Under the pieces are notes generated by a model. That model saw only the letters and a list, made by a program, of their open reading frames with translations. It ran no database searches and had not been told where the DNA came from. A stretch of DNA of 64,000 bases from Micromonospora sp. C28SCA-DRY-2. Its GTDB lineage: Bacteria; Actinomycetota; Actinomycetes; Mycobacteriales; Micromonosporaceae. A program made the translations under genes and the position numbers. Numbering within the stretch: position 1 is the first letter of the stretch; every line of letters starts with the position of its first letter. Of this stretch, positions 50,256 through 58,798 are shown piece after piece. Location of the stretch: positions 992,001-1,056,000 of the forward strand of contig NZ_JAUMKD010000001.1 of assembly GCF_030519475.1 (NCBI RefSeq). Direction: 5' to 3'.

Positions 50256-50302
50256 CACCAAAAGTGCCCGACCGCCGGTCCGGCGGTCGGGCACTTCTGG
50301 TG
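50256..50302. terminator. Strong bidirectional hairpin
   Basis: Central 35-nt palindrome (50262-50296; one central base), extended by 6 further pairs with a single mismatch to 47 nt. On the minus strand it ends in TTTT. It lies just past the SRPBCC gene stop. Confidence 0.85.
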
Positions 50303-50315
50303 CGATGGCGGCGGC

Positions 50316-51191
50316 TCAGCCGGCGTCGGCCGGCTGGGGCTCCATGCCGGGGATCTCCGCCGGCAGCCAGATCGGCTGCCAGCCCGCCACCTCGTGGAAG
50401 CGGCGCAGCTCGGCCAGGCCCGACAGCGACCCCGCCCAGGCCGCGTACGGCGGGTTGGTCTCGTCGAAGCCGCTCTGCACGAAGGTCAACTTGGTCTTCC
50501 CGGCCGACTCGGCCAGCTCCCAGGTGGTCACGCCGGTCGGGCCCCAGTCCACCGACATCTTCCGGCCGGGCTCCAGGTCGATCACCTTGGCCGCGTAGCC
50601 GGCGTCGAAGCCGCCCATCGCGTAGCGGCCGCCGACCCAGGGCTCGATGCCGATCGGATAGCCGAACCAGGCGCTGGCCTGCTCGGAGTCGGTCAGCGAC
50701 TCGTACACCCTGGCCATCGGCGCGTCGATGAGCAACTCGCCGCGCAGTTCCGCGGAGGTGAAGTCGACCTTGGGCACCAGCGGCGCACCCTCCACGTGGG
50801 CGGCCAGGTTGGCGATGGACAGGCTCCAGAACGTCTGCAGCACGCCCCGGATGCTGCTGCCGCTCATCATCTCGTTGACGTCGAAGTGGCTCTGGGTCAG
50901 CGTGAGGACCGTCGTCTCCGGGCCCTCGGCACGCAGCGCGAACTCGGTGGTGGTCTCCACCCCGTCGAGCAGCCAGGCGAAGCGGAGGGTGTCGTCGTCG
51001 ACGTGCAGCAGCCGCTGGTGCGGGGCGTCGCCCTCCGGGGTGAACCGGCCCCAGAACTCGTACCGGCCCGGGAGGTCGACCTCGGCGTGCTCGGCCAGCC
51101 AGACGCGCAGCTCGGCGGGGTCGGTCAGGGCGCGGCGGACGGTCTCCACCGGCGCGGCCAGGCGGGCGTGCAGCTTCATCGGTTCACTCAC
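50316..51191 (-). CDS. Double SRPBCC (AHSA1-like) protein
   Basis: 291 residues from GTG 51191 (ATG 51179 is an alternative); it overlaps the ArsR stop by 8 bp. Two START/AHSA1-like units: first PVETVRRALTDPAELRVWLAEH, YEFWGRFTPEG, LRFAWLLDG; second APMARVYESLTDSEQASAWFGYP and WVGGRYAMGG, VDWGP, TKLTFVQSGF. SRPBCC folds bind hydrophobic ligands. Coupled to an ArsR-type repressor in the classic actinobacterial pair; the ligand is unknown. Confidence 0.85.
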   Translation of the reverse strand: MSEPMKLHARLAAPVETVRRALTDPAELRVWLAEHAEVDLPGRYEFWGRFTPEGDAPHQRLLHVDDDTLRFAWLLDGVETTTEFALRAEGPETTVLTLTQSHFDVNEMMSGSSIRGVLQTFWSLSIANLAAHVEGAPLVPKVDFTSAELRGELLIDAPMARVYESLTDSEQASAWFGYPIGIEPWVGGRYAMGGFDAGYAAKVIDLEPGRKMSVDWGPTGVTTWELAESAGKTKLTFVQSGFDETNPPYAAWAGSLSGLAELRRFHEVAGWQPIWLPAEIPGMEPQPADAG

Positions 51192-51741
51192 GGTCGTTCC
51201 CCTTCGGGTAGCAGGCCACGGCGAGCTTGAAGGCGTCTCCCTCGGCGCCCCCGTAGCGGGTGAAAAGGCCCTGCAGGGCGGTCTGCAGGTCGTGCAGGAA
51301 CTGCTGTCGTTGCGCCGCCGGCACCCGGATCTCGCCGGACACCCCGACCGAGGGGAGTTCGGGGGCGGCGCGGTCGAGCCCGGCGATGTCGGCCTGGACC
51401 TCCTCCATCAGGTCGAGCAGGTAGCCCAGGCTCAGCTCGTCCCGCGCCCGGCGCAGACCGATCCGGCCGACCAGCCGGGGCGAGAGCCAGTACGACCGGG
51501 CGGCCGCCTGGTAGATGCCCTCGGTGATGCCGCGGACCCGGCGCTCGCTGACCCGCTCGACCAGGCCGGCCGCCACCAGTTGCTTGACGTGGTAGTAGAC
51601 GCGCTGCGGCGTCTGCTCCAGCCGGGTCGCGACCTCGGTGCAGGTGCGAGGCTCGGCCAACTGCCGCAGCACCTCGACGCGCTGCGGCTTGAGCAGGGCT
51701 TCGGCCTGCTCGATCTGCTCCAGGTACAGGACTTCTCTCAT
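51184..51741 (-). CDS. ArsR-type winged-helix repressor
   Basis: 185 residues from ATG 51741. Winged helix: ALLKPQRVEVLRQLAEPRTCTEVATRLEQTPQRVYYHVKQLVAAGLVERV with recognition helix PQRVYYHVKQL. A long C-terminal helical part (LMEEVQADIAGLDRAAP) follows. No metal-binding Cys cluster at the helix, so small-molecule sensing rather than metal is expected. It has its own operator in the promoter and forms an operon with the SRPBCC gene. Confidence 0.85.
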   Translation of the reverse strand: MREVLYLEQIEQAEALLKPQRVEVLRQLAEPRTCTEVATRLEQTPQRVYYHVKQLVAAGLVERVSERRVRGITEGIYQAAARSYWLSPRLVGRIGLRRARDELSLGYLLDLMEEVQADIAGLDRAAPELPSVGVSGEIRVPAAQRQQFLHDLQTALQGLFTRYGGAEGDAFKLAVACYPKGNDRE

Positions 51742-51750
51742 GGCAAAATC

Positions 51751-51779
51751 AGTTTGTACGTACAAAACTTCTTTGTCAA
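51751..51779 (-). promoter_or_regulatory. Promoter with operator for the ArsR-SRPBCC operon
   Basis: Minus strand TTGACA (51774-51779), 17-nt spacer, CAAACT (51751-51756), then 9 nt to ATG 51741, so the message is probably leaderless. Inside it the 14-bp perfect palindrome TTTGTACGTACAAA (51753-51766) is the likely autorepression site. Confidence 0.7.
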
Positions 51780-51887
51780 TGGGTTCGACGAAAGGCCGCG
51801 CGATCGGCGCGGCCTTTCGTCAGCGGGCGGGCAGGACCTTGGTCTTCGTCCGCGACCTGCGCCACCCGCCGGAGGCGGTGTGGGTGC

Positions 51888-53231
51888 TCAGGGCAGCCAG
51901 TCCGGGCGCAACGGGTAGCTGTTCGACCCGTCCGGCCCGTTGCGGGTGGCCAGCACCTGGTGCAGCTGGATGCCGTTGCGCTCGAACGCCAGGCGGGAAC
52001 CGGCCATGTAGAGCCCCCAGACCCGGGCCGTGCCCACCCCCACCTCGCCCACGCAGAAGTCCCAGTGCGCCACCAGGTTGCGGCACCAGCCGGCCAGCGT
52101 CAGCGCGTAGTGCTGGCGCAGGTTCTCCTCGTGGTGCACCTCCAGCCCCACGTCGTGCAGCTCGCTGATCAGCCGGCCGGGGCCGGCCAGCTCACCGTCG
52201 GGGAAGACGTACCGGTCGATGAACGCGCCCGACCGGTGCGGGGCGTGGTTGTCCGCGCGGGTGATGCAGTGGTTCAGCAGGCGCGCGCCCGGCCGCAGCC
52301 GGTCGCGCAGGAAGCCGAAGTAGGCCGGGTAGTTGCGCACCCCGATGTGTTCGGTCAGCCCGATCGAGGAGACGGCGTCGAACTGCTGCGGCGGCACGTC
52401 CCGGTAGTCGAGGTGGCGCACCTCGGCCAGCTCGGTCAGCCCCTCCCGCTCGATCGCTGCCTGGGCCCACTGCGCCTGGGCCCGGGACAGCGTCACACCG
52501 AGCGCCTTCACGCCGTACTCGCGGGCCGCGTGCCGGACCATGCCGCCCCAGCCGCACCCCACGTCGAGCAGCCGCATCCCCGGCTTGAGCGCCAGCTTGC
52601 CGGCGACCAGGTCGTACTTGGCCGCCTGGGCCTGCTCCAGGGTGTCGTCCGGGCTGCGGAACAGCGCGCAGGTGTACGTCATCGAGGGGCCGAGCACCTT
52701 CTCGTAGAAGGCGTTCGACACGTCGTAGTGGTGGGAGATCGCGTTGCTGTCCCGGGTACGGGAGTGGCGCAGCCCGTTCACCACCCGCTTCCACCGCGGC
52801 AGCGCCTCCTGCGGCGGCGGGGGTGGCGGCAGCAGCCGTTCCCAGCCCAGCCGGCGGACCAGGCTCAGCCCCTCGGTCAGCGACGGCACCCGCAGGCGCA
52901 TCTCGTCCTTGAGCACCCGCAGCGCCTCGTACGGGTCGCCCGGGTGCACCCCCTCCAACGCCAGGTCCCCGCTGACGTAGGCGCGCGCCATGCCCAGGTC
53001 ACCCGGGGCGGTGAGCAGGTAGGACAGCCCTCGCTCGGAGCGGACGGCCAGGGTGATCCCGGCGTCGGTCGGGCCGAGCGCGCTGCCGTCGTAAGCGGTG
53101 ACCCGCACCGGCAGCGGGCCGGTGGTCACCGCGCGGATCACGTCGGCCACTGTCGGGCCGATCCGCCGGCCCCCCGCCGGCGGGGTGGCGGGAGTGCTCG
53201 CCGCTCCCTGGTCTCGATCGGTCAGGCTCAT
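51888..53231 (-). CDS. bfaB: SAM-dependent fatty-acid methyltransferase, BfaB/UfaA1-like
   Basis: 447 residues from ATG 53231; ATGA overlaps the upstream gene stop. Residues ~160-200: NAISHHYDVSNAFYEKVLGPSMTYTCALF, the cyclopropane-fatty-acid-synthase-type substrate loop. SAM motif I LLDVGCGWGG at 221-230; VSSIGLTEHIG in the CFA core. With the FAD-type partner it makes 10-methyl-branched acids such as tuberculostearic acid: BfaB adds a methylene to a C9 double bond of oleoyl chains, BfaA reduces it. Longer upstream frame is shadow. Confidence 0.87.
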   Translation of the reverse strand: MSLTDRDQGAASTPATPPAGGRRIGPTVADVIRAVTTGPLPVRVTAYDGSALGPTDAGITLAVRSERGLSYLLTAPGDLGMARAYVSGDLALEGVHPGDPYEALRVLKDEMRLRVPSLTEGLSLVRRLGWERLLPPPPPPQEALPRWKRVVNGLRHSRTRDSNAISHHYDVSNAFYEKVLGPSMTYTCALFRSPDDTLEQAQAAKYDLVAGKLALKPGMRLLDVGCGWGGMVRHAAREYGVKALGVTLSRAQAQWAQAAIEREGLTELAEVRHLDYRDVPPQQFDAVSSIGLTEHIGVRNYPAYFGFLRDRLRPGARLLNHCITRADNHAPHRSGAFIDRYVFPDGELAGPGRLISELHDVGLEVHHEENLRQHYALTLAGWCRNLVAHWDFCVGEVGVGTARVWGLYMAGSRLAFERNGIQLHQVLATRNGPDGSNSYPLRPDWLP

Positions 53232-54628
53232 TGTCGTGCAACCGCCTTCTCGTACAGTCCGGTCAGCCGGTGATCCGGGTCGTAACGGTCCTTCACCGCG
53301 CGCCAGGTCTCGCCCCCGTAGAGCCGGTCGAAGGACGCCCGGTCGTAGTACGCGTCGGAGTAGAGCGACTTGTGCCCGCCCAGCTCCGACACCTCGCGCT
53401 CGATCGACCGGTTGACGTCGCCGTCGGCGGCGCCCTCCGTGATCGGCACGCTCCCCCAGAATCCGATGTTGACGTAGTCCTGCCCGGGCCGCAGGGGATA
53501 CAGCGGCCAGGCCCGGGCCGATCCGGGGCCGGTCGGCTCGCGCAGCCGCAGCGGGCAGAGCCAGACCGGGCTCATCCCGACGGTGCGGGCGAACCAGCGC
53601 AGGAACTCCGCCGTCCGGTCCAGCGGGATCTCCACGTCCTGCACCACCCGCTCGCGGGCGGGCAGGCCCCGCAGCCGGTCGATCCGGGCGGCCACCCCGT
53701 GCCGGTGCTCCAGCCGCACCAGCCGGTGGTAGACGTCGCTGCGCCGCCACCGCGCCGGCCAGATCCGGCGGACCACCGGGTGCTGCACCCCGAAGGCCGC
53801 CGAACACCAGAACCAGTCGGTGTCCCAGCGCCACAGATAGTCGTACGCGGTCAGCGCGTCCCGGGTGCGCCGGCGCAGCGAGCGGTAGTAGATGTCCTGC
53901 CCGGTGTAGTCGCTGACCTCGCCCGCGTCGGCGGTGAACGTGCCCAGCACCAGGTACGCCTCGCCCGGGCTGAACATCACCCCGTCCATCGCGTCCACCT
54001 CGACGCCGCCGAAGGAACGGGTGGCGCTCACCTCGGCGATCGCGTCGACCAGTTCCTCCAACCGGGTGAACCGCACGTTGCGCAGCGCCACGTGCCGGCG
54101 GACCGGCTGGAGTTCGATGCGCAGCCGGGTGGCGTAGCCGAGGCTGCCCAGCGAGTTGGGGAACGCGGCGAACAGGTCGGCGTGCTCGCCCTCGGGCCGG
54201 GCGGTGACGATCTCGCCGGCGCCGGTGAGCACGTCGAGTTCGAGCACCGACTCGTGCGGCAGGCCGTTGTGGAACGAGGTGGACTCGATGCCCAGCCCGG
54301 TCACCGCGCCGCCGAGGGTGATGGTGCGCAGCTGCGGCACCACCAGTGGCATCAGCCCGTGCGGCAGGGTCGCGTCGACCAGGTCCTCGTACGTGCACAT
54401 GCCCTGCACGTCGGCGGTGCGGGCGGCCGGGTCGACGGCCAGCACCCCGGTCAGGCCGCTGACGTCCAGGCCCGGGATGCGGGGCGCGGATCGCGGGCGG
54501 AACAGGTTGGAGGTGCGTTTGGCGAGCCGGACCGGCGCACCGGCGGGCACCGCGGCGTAGGAGCGCCGCAACTGGGCCACCGCACTCTCGTGGTCGACCG
54601 GATGATGATCCACACGGACCGCGCACAT
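53228..54628 (-). CDS. bfaA: FAD-binding oxidoreductase, BfaA-like
   Basis: 466 residues from ATG 54628. FAD-linked oxidase (PCMH-type) N-terminal: LTGVLAVDPAARTADVQGMCTYEDLVDATLPHGLMP, GGAVTGLGIESTSFHNGLPHE. C-terminal part: YDYLWRWDTDWFWCSAAFG and a YVNIGFWGSVP stretch. It pairs with BfaB, and the two stop/start overlap by 4 bp. The reduction step yields the 10-methyl fatty acid. A TAAAGT hexamer sits 6 bp before ATG, suggesting a leaderless message. Confidence 0.87.
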   Translation of the reverse strand: MCAVRVDHHPVDHESAVAQLRRSYAAVPAGAPVRLAKRTSNLFRPRSAPRIPGLDVSGLTGVLAVDPAARTADVQGMCTYEDLVDATLPHGLMPLVVPQLRTITLGGAVTGLGIESTSFHNGLPHESVLELDVLTGAGEIVTARPEGEHADLFAAFPNSLGSLGYATRLRIELQPVRRHVALRNVRFTRLEELVDAIAEVSATRSFGGVEVDAMDGVMFSPGEAYLVLGTFTADAGEVSDYTGQDIYYRSLRRRTRDALTAYDYLWRWDTDWFWCSAAFGVQHPVVRRIWPARWRRSDVYHRLVRLEHRHGVAARIDRLRGLPARERVVQDVEIPLDRTAEFLRWFARTVGMSPVWLCPLRLREPTGPGSARAWPLYPLRPGQDYVNIGFWGSVPITEGAADGDVNRSIEREVSELGGHKSLYSDAYYDRASFDRLYGGETWRAVKDRYDPDHRLTGLYEKAVARQ

Positions 54629-54722
54629 GAGATCACTTTACGCGCCGAGACGCCTTCGGCGTGGGATGTCCACGGTGGCCATTTCGCATCCCGGAAGGAT
54701 CGGCCGGGTTACCGTGGCCGGC

Positions 54723-55193
54723 ATGCCCTCTCCCGCGTACGCCGCCCTGGACGCCACCGGCCTGCCCTACCGGGTGATCCGGCACGGGCCGGTACGCAGC
54801 CTGGCCGAGGCCGCTCAGGCGCGCGGGGTGGCCGTACCGGACGTGGTGAAGACCATCGTCGTCCGGCGCGGCCCGGACGACCACCTCTTCGTGCTCACCC
54901 CCGGCGACCGGGTGATCTCCTGGCCGAAGCTGCGCGCGCTGCTCCACGTCAACCGGCTCTCCCTGCCCGACGCGGCCACGGCGAAGGCGGTGACCGGCTA
55001 CGAGCGGGGCACCATCACCCCGTTCGGCGCCAGCACCGCCTGGCCGGTGGTCGCCGACGAGCGGCTGCGCGGCCGGCAGATCACCCTCGGCGCCGGCGAG
55101 CACGGGGCGGCCGTGGCGGTGGACGCGGACCGGGCACTCGACCTGCTGGCGGCCACGGTCGCCGACGTCACCGACCCGGAACCCGCCCGCTGA
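54723..55193 (+). CDS. YbaK/ProX-type aminoacyl-tRNA deacylase-like protein
   Basis: 156 residues from ATG 54723. Pattern: YRVIRHGPVRSLAEAAQARGV, VVKTIVVRRGPDDHLFVLTPGDRVISWPKLR (conserved Lys in VVKT), YERGTITPFGAS, ITLGAGEHG. This is the YbaK/EbsC fold, editing mischarged tRNAs such as Cys-tRNA(Pro). Acts in the cytoplasm; divergent from bfaA. Terminated by the hairpin at 55199-55229. Confidence 0.87.
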   Translation: MPSPAYAALDATGLPYRVIRHGPVRSLAEAAQARGVAVPDVVKTIVVRRGPDDHLFVLTPGDRVISWPKLRALLHVNRLSLPDAATAKAVTGYERGTITPFGASTAWPVVADERLRGRQITLGAGEHGAAVAVDADRALDLLAATVADVTDPEPAR

Positions 55194-55198
55194 CGCGG

Positions 55199-55229
55199 GG
55201 CCGGCGGTCCGGCGCGCCGACCGCCGGCC
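55199..55229. terminator. Hairpin terminator after the ybaK-like gene
   Basis: GGCCGGCGGTC - 9 nt loop - GACCGCCGGCC: a perfect 11-bp stem, six bases past the stop, no T-run. Confidence 0.65.
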
Positions 55230-55302
55230 GGCCGTTGCGCTCAGCGCCGAGGGCCGGATCGCGCGGTGGCCGCGGGCCGGCCGCCGGCATAGCGTGGGAG
55301 CC

Positions 55303-55587
55303 ATGCCGAAAGCCGTCTGGAACGACCTGGTCGTGGCCGAGAGCGACGACACCGTGCTGGTGGAGGGCAACCACTACTTCCCCCGGTCCGCGCTGCGCGA
55401 CGACCTGATCCGCGAGTCGCCGACCCACACCGTCTGCCCATGGAAGGGCACCGCGTCCTACTACAACCTGGAGCACGACGGCCGGCGAAGCGCCGACGCC
55501 GTCTGGTACTACCCCGACCCGAAGCCCGAGGCGGAGCTGGTCCGCGACCGGGTCGCCTTCTGGAAGGACGTCCGGGTCGTCGACTGA
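55303..55587 (+). CDS. Single DUF427-domain protein
   Basis: 94 residues from ATG 55303. Hallmarks: VLVEGNHYFPRSAL, TVCPWKGTASYYNLEHDG (C-P-W-K-G), AVWYYPDPKPEAELVRDRVAFWKDVRV. A normal-size single-domain DUF427 member, unlike the double protein at 6513-7277. Function unknown. Followed by a short hairpin. Confidence 0.85.
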   Translation: MPKAVWNDLVVAESDDTVLVEGNHYFPRSALRDDLIRESPTHTVCPWKGTASYYNLEHDGRRSADAVWYYPDPKPEAELVRDRVAFWKDVRVVD

Positions 55588-55590
55588 GCG

Positions 55591-55610
55591 CCGCGGGGTC
55601 ACCCCCGCGG
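55591..55610. terminator. Short GC hairpin
   Basis: CCGCGGGG-tcac-CCCCGCGG, an 8-bp stem four bases after the DUF427 stop. Weak but correctly placed. Confidence 0.5.
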
Positions 55611-55654
55611 GGGCCGGCTGGCCGCCGGCGGCCGGAGTGGGCCAGGATGCCGGT

Positions 55655-56365
55655 ATGACCGAAGAGCGCAACGACCCGGCCGGCACGGTCTACGGCGGCC
55701 GGCGCGCGTCGCGCCCGGGGCTGCCCCGCGATCCGCTGATGCGCACGGCGCTCGGCGTCGGGCTGGCCGGCGTCCTGCTCGGGGTCTTCTTCGCCACCGG
55801 TGTGCTCGGCGGCGGCGATGCCGAGCCGGTGGTGCCGGCGTCGGCCGGCACGCCGTCCGCGGCGCCGGAGAGCGCCCCGGCGGCGAGCGAACCGGCGCCG
55901 AGCAGCCCCGCCGCCCCGCCGACGGCCGCCCCGACCACCCCGGCCGCGCCGACGGCCGGCCCCCGGGTGTTCCGGGCCGCCGCGTCCGGGCTCTGCCTCG
56001 GCCTGGACGGCACCGGCGAGCGGGCGCCGGCGCAGCTCGCGGTCTGCACGGGCGGACCGGAGCAGCAGTGGGTGGTCAACCCGGCCGGCCCGGACGTGGT
56101 GACGCTGACCAACGCCGCCACCGGGCAGTGCCTCGACGTCGAGGGGGCCGGCACCGACGACGGCACCAAGCTGCTCCAGTTCCCCTGCCACGGCCAGGCC
56201 AACCAGCAGTGGCGGCTGACCCCGACCGGCACCGGCCCGGTGCTGCTGGTCGCGGTGCACAGCGGCCGCTGCGGGCAGGTGGACGACGGCGGCACCGAGG
56301 TCGGCGACGACGTCGAACAGGCCGCCTGCACCGGCACGGTCGAGCAGCAGTGGACAGTGGCCTGA
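55655..56365 (+). CDS. Membrane-anchored ricin-type lectin
   Basis: 236 residues from ATG 55655. One N-terminal membrane segment (TALGVGLAGVLLGVFFATGVL), a Pro/Ala/Thr/Ser-rich linker, then a beta-trefoil with QxW-type motifs: GLCLGLDG, EQQWVV, GQCLDVEGAG, NQQWRLTP, GRCGQVDDGG, EQQWTVA. RICIN domains bind sugars; anchored outside, it may hold carbohydrates at the cell surface. Converges with the next MFS gene (4-bp gap). Confidence 0.85.
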   Translation: MTEERNDPAGTVYGGRRASRPGLPRDPLMRTALGVGLAGVLLGVFFATGVLGGGDAEPVVPASAGTPSAAPESAPAASEPAPSSPAAPPTAAPTTPAAPTAGPRVFRAAASGLCLGLDGTGERAPAQLAVCTGGPEQQWVVNPAGPDVVTLTNAATGQCLDVEGAGTDDGTKLLQFPCHGQANQQWRLTPTGTGPVLLVAVHSGRCGQVDDGGTEVGDDVEQAACTGTVEQQWTVA

Positions 56366-56369
56366 CCGG

Positions 56370-57677
56370 TCAGCCCCGGTAGCTCCACGCCCGCCGGCCG
56401 GTCGCCGCGACCGGCACGGCCAGCGGCGCGACCGGGGCGCCCGGGCGGCGCCGCAGCAGCAGCGACAGCCCGGCCGCGCCGATCGACAGCGCCCCGGCGG
56501 CGAACCAGGCCAGCGCGTAGTCACCGAGCTGGTCGCGGACCAGCCCGGCGCCGGTCGCGGCGAGCGCGGCGCCCACCTGGTGCGCGGCGAACACCCAGCC
56601 GAAGACGACCGCCGCGGAGGCGCCGAAGTACTCCCGGCACAGCGCCACCGTCGGTGGCACCGTGGCCACCCAGTCCAGCCCGTAGAAGACGATGAACACC
56701 AGCATGCTCGGCTCGGCGGTGGCCGCGAAGAGCCCGGGCAGCACCAGCAGCGAGCCGCCGCGCAGCGCGTAGTAGGCGCCGAGCAGCAGCCGGGGGTCCA
56801 CCCGGTCGGTCAGCCAGCCGGAGGCGATGGTGCCGACGATGTCGAAGAGCCCGACCAGCGCCAACAGCCCGGCCGCCGTGGTCTGCGGCATGCCGTGGTC
56901 GTGCGCGGCCGGCACGAAGTGGGTGCCGACCAGCCCGTTGGTGGTCGCGCCGCAGATCGCGAAGCCGCCGGCCAGCAGCCAGAACGGTCGGGTGCGGGCC
57001 GCCTGGGCCAGCGCGCCGAGAGCCCGCGCCGCGGCGCCGCCGGCCGGCGGCGCCGGGGGCGTCACCTCGGTCGCGCCGTAGGCCGGCAGCCCCAGGTCCG
57101 CCGGGTGCTCGCGCAGCAGCCAGACCACCAGCGGTACGACCGCCAGCGCGGCCCCGGCCACGACGAGCGCCGCCGACCGCCACCCGTACTCGCCGACGAG
57201 GAGGGCGACCAGCGGGAGGAAGACCAGTTGGCCGGTCGCGCCGCCGGCGGTGAGCACCCCGGTGACCAGCCCGCGGCGGTGCACGAACCAGCGTCCGGTG
57301 ACGGTCGCCACGAAGGCCAGCGCCATCGACCCGGTGCCCAGCCCGACCAGCACGCCCCAGCAGAGGATGAGCTGCCAGCTCGCCGTCATGAAGACGGTCA
57401 GCCCGCTGCCGGCCGCGACCAGCAGCAGCGCGGTGGTGACCACCCGCCGGATGCCGAACCGGTCCATCAGGGCGGCGGCGAACGGCGCGGTGAGCCCGTA
57501 GAGCAGCAGGTTGACCGAGACCGCGGCGGAGATGGTGGCCAGCGGCCAGCGGAACTCGGCGTGCAGCGGGTGCAGCAGCACCGACGGGGCGGCCCGGAAG
57601 CCGGCCGCGCCGACCAGCGCGACGAAGGCGACCGCGGCGACGGTCCAGGCCGGGTGCAGGCGACGGGATCGGGTCAC
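56370..57677 (-). CDS. MFS transporter, monocarboxylate-type-like
   Basis: 435 residues from GTG 57677 (a longer frame begins at 57734 or beyond). Twelve membrane segments, with PFAAALMDRFGIRRVV in the motif A place, GTGSMALAFVATVTGRWFVHRRGLVTGVLTAGGATGQLVFLPLVA typical for the MFS-1 oxalate/formate or MCT-like group. Substrate unknown. Divergent from the GlxA-type regulator, which probably controls it. Confidence 0.75.
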   Translation of the reverse strand: MTRSRRLHPAWTVAAVAFVALVGAAGFRAAPSVLLHPLHAEFRWPLATISAAVSVNLLLYGLTAPFAAALMDRFGIRRVVTTALLLVAAGSGLTVFMTASWQLILCWGVLVGLGTGSMALAFVATVTGRWFVHRRGLVTGVLTAGGATGQLVFLPLVALLVGEYGWRSAALVVAGAALAVVPLVVWLLREHPADLGLPAYGATEVTPPAPPAGGAAARALGALAQAARTRPFWLLAGGFAICGATTNGLVGTHFVPAAHDHGMPQTTAAGLLALVGLFDIVGTIASGWLTDRVDPRLLLGAYYALRGGSLLVLPGLFAATAEPSMLVFIVFYGLDWVATVPPTVALCREYFGASAAVVFGWVFAAHQVGAALAATGAGLVRDQLGDYALAWFAAGALSIGAAGLSLLLRRRPGAPVAPLAVPVAATGRRAWSYRG

Positions 57678-57747
57678 GTGTCGAGTCTCGGGATCCACGC
57701 CCGCACCGACGAGTGGCCGGAAAGCCATCATGCGCAATAATCGGGCC

Positions 57748-58731
57748 ATGACTCTGCGCCGGCACCGGATCGCGGTGCTCGCCCTCGACGACGTCGTCGG
57801 CCTCGACCTCGGCACCCCCGCCCAGGTCTTCGGCACCGCCCGCGACGCCGACCTGACGCCGCTCTACACCGTGCAGGTGTGCACCCCGGGCGCCCGGCCG
57901 ATCCGCAGCAGCGGCGGCTACCGGGTGCTTCCCGACCACGGGCTGGAACTGCTGGCCACCGCCGACACGGTGGTCGTGCCGGGGATTCACGGCGGGACGC
58001 CGCTGACCGACGGCACCCTCGACGCGGAGGTGGCCGAGGCGCTGCGCGCCGCGTACGAGCGGGGCGCCCGGGTCATGTCGATCTGCACCGGGGCCTTCGT
58101 GCTGGCCGCCGCCGGCCTGCTGGACGGGCGCCGGGCCACCACCCACTGGGCGTACGCCGAGCGGTTCCGCCGGCTGCACCCGGCGGTGGACCTCGACCCC
58201 GACGTGCTCTTCATCCCCGACGACCGGCTGCTCACCTCGGCCGGGGTGGCCGCCGGGCTCGACCTGTGCCTGCACGTGATCCGCACCGACCACGGCAGCG
58301 AGGTGGCCAACCGGGCGGCCCGGCGCTGCGTGGTGCCACCGTGGCGGGACGGCGGTCAGGCCCAGTACATCGAGCGGCCGGTGCCCCGGGCCGCCGACGC
58401 CAGCACCGCCGCCGCCCGGGAGTGGGCCCGGCAGCGGCTGCACGAGCCGGTCACCCTGCGCGACCTGGCCGAGCAGGCCCGGATGAGCGTGCGCACCTTC
58501 ACCCGCCGGTTCCGCTCGGAGACCGGCCTCAGCCCGGCCCAGTGGCTGCTCCAGCAGCGCACCGACCACGCCCGGCTACTGCTGGAGACCACCGACCTCA
58601 CCGTCGACCAGGTGGCCCGCCGCTGCGGCTTCGGCACCGCGGCGGCCCTGCGCCAGCAGTTGCACCTGCGGATCGGGGTGGCCCCGTCGGCGTACCGCCG
58701 CGCCTTCCGCCGCCAGCCCGAGCCGGCCTGA
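57748..58731 (+). CDS. GlxA-type AraC-family regulator
   Basis: 327 residues from ATG 57748. N-terminal DJ-1/PfpI-like domain: IAVLALDDVVGLDLGTPAQVF, VVVPGIHGG, VMSICTGAFVLAAAGLLDGRRATTHW (C at the nucleophile elbow). C-terminal AraC HTH pair: VTLRDLAEQARMSVRTFTRRFRSETGLSPAQWLLQQR and VARRCGFGTAAALRQQLH. GlxA-type regulators sense unknown metabolites. An AATAAT lies 6 bp before the ATG, suggesting a leaderless message. Divergent from the MFS gene. Confidence 0.9.
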   Translation: MTLRRHRIAVLALDDVVGLDLGTPAQVFGTARDADLTPLYTVQVCTPGARPIRSSGGYRVLPDHGLELLATADTVVVPGIHGGTPLTDGTLDAEVAEALRAAYERGARVMSICTGAFVLAAAGLLDGRRATTHWAYAERFRRLHPAVDLDPDVLFIPDDRLLTSAGVAAGLDLCLHVIRTDHGSEVANRAARRCVVPPWRDGGQAQYIERPVPRAADASTAAAREWARQRLHEPVTLRDLAEQARMSVRTFTRRFRSETGLSPAQWLLQQRTDHARLLLETTDLTVDQVARRCGFGTAAALRQQLHLRIGVAPSAYRRAFRRQPEPA

Positions 58732-58798
58732 CCGACGCCGGCCGACCGGCGGACCGGCCGACGCCCCGCCCCCGGCCGGCGAGCGGGGGCCGCCTCCG

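Noticed and set aside
51888..54626. 912-residue minus-strand frame covering two genes
   Set aside because: Only its C-terminal half is the BfaB methyltransferase; the rest is out of frame with BfaA.
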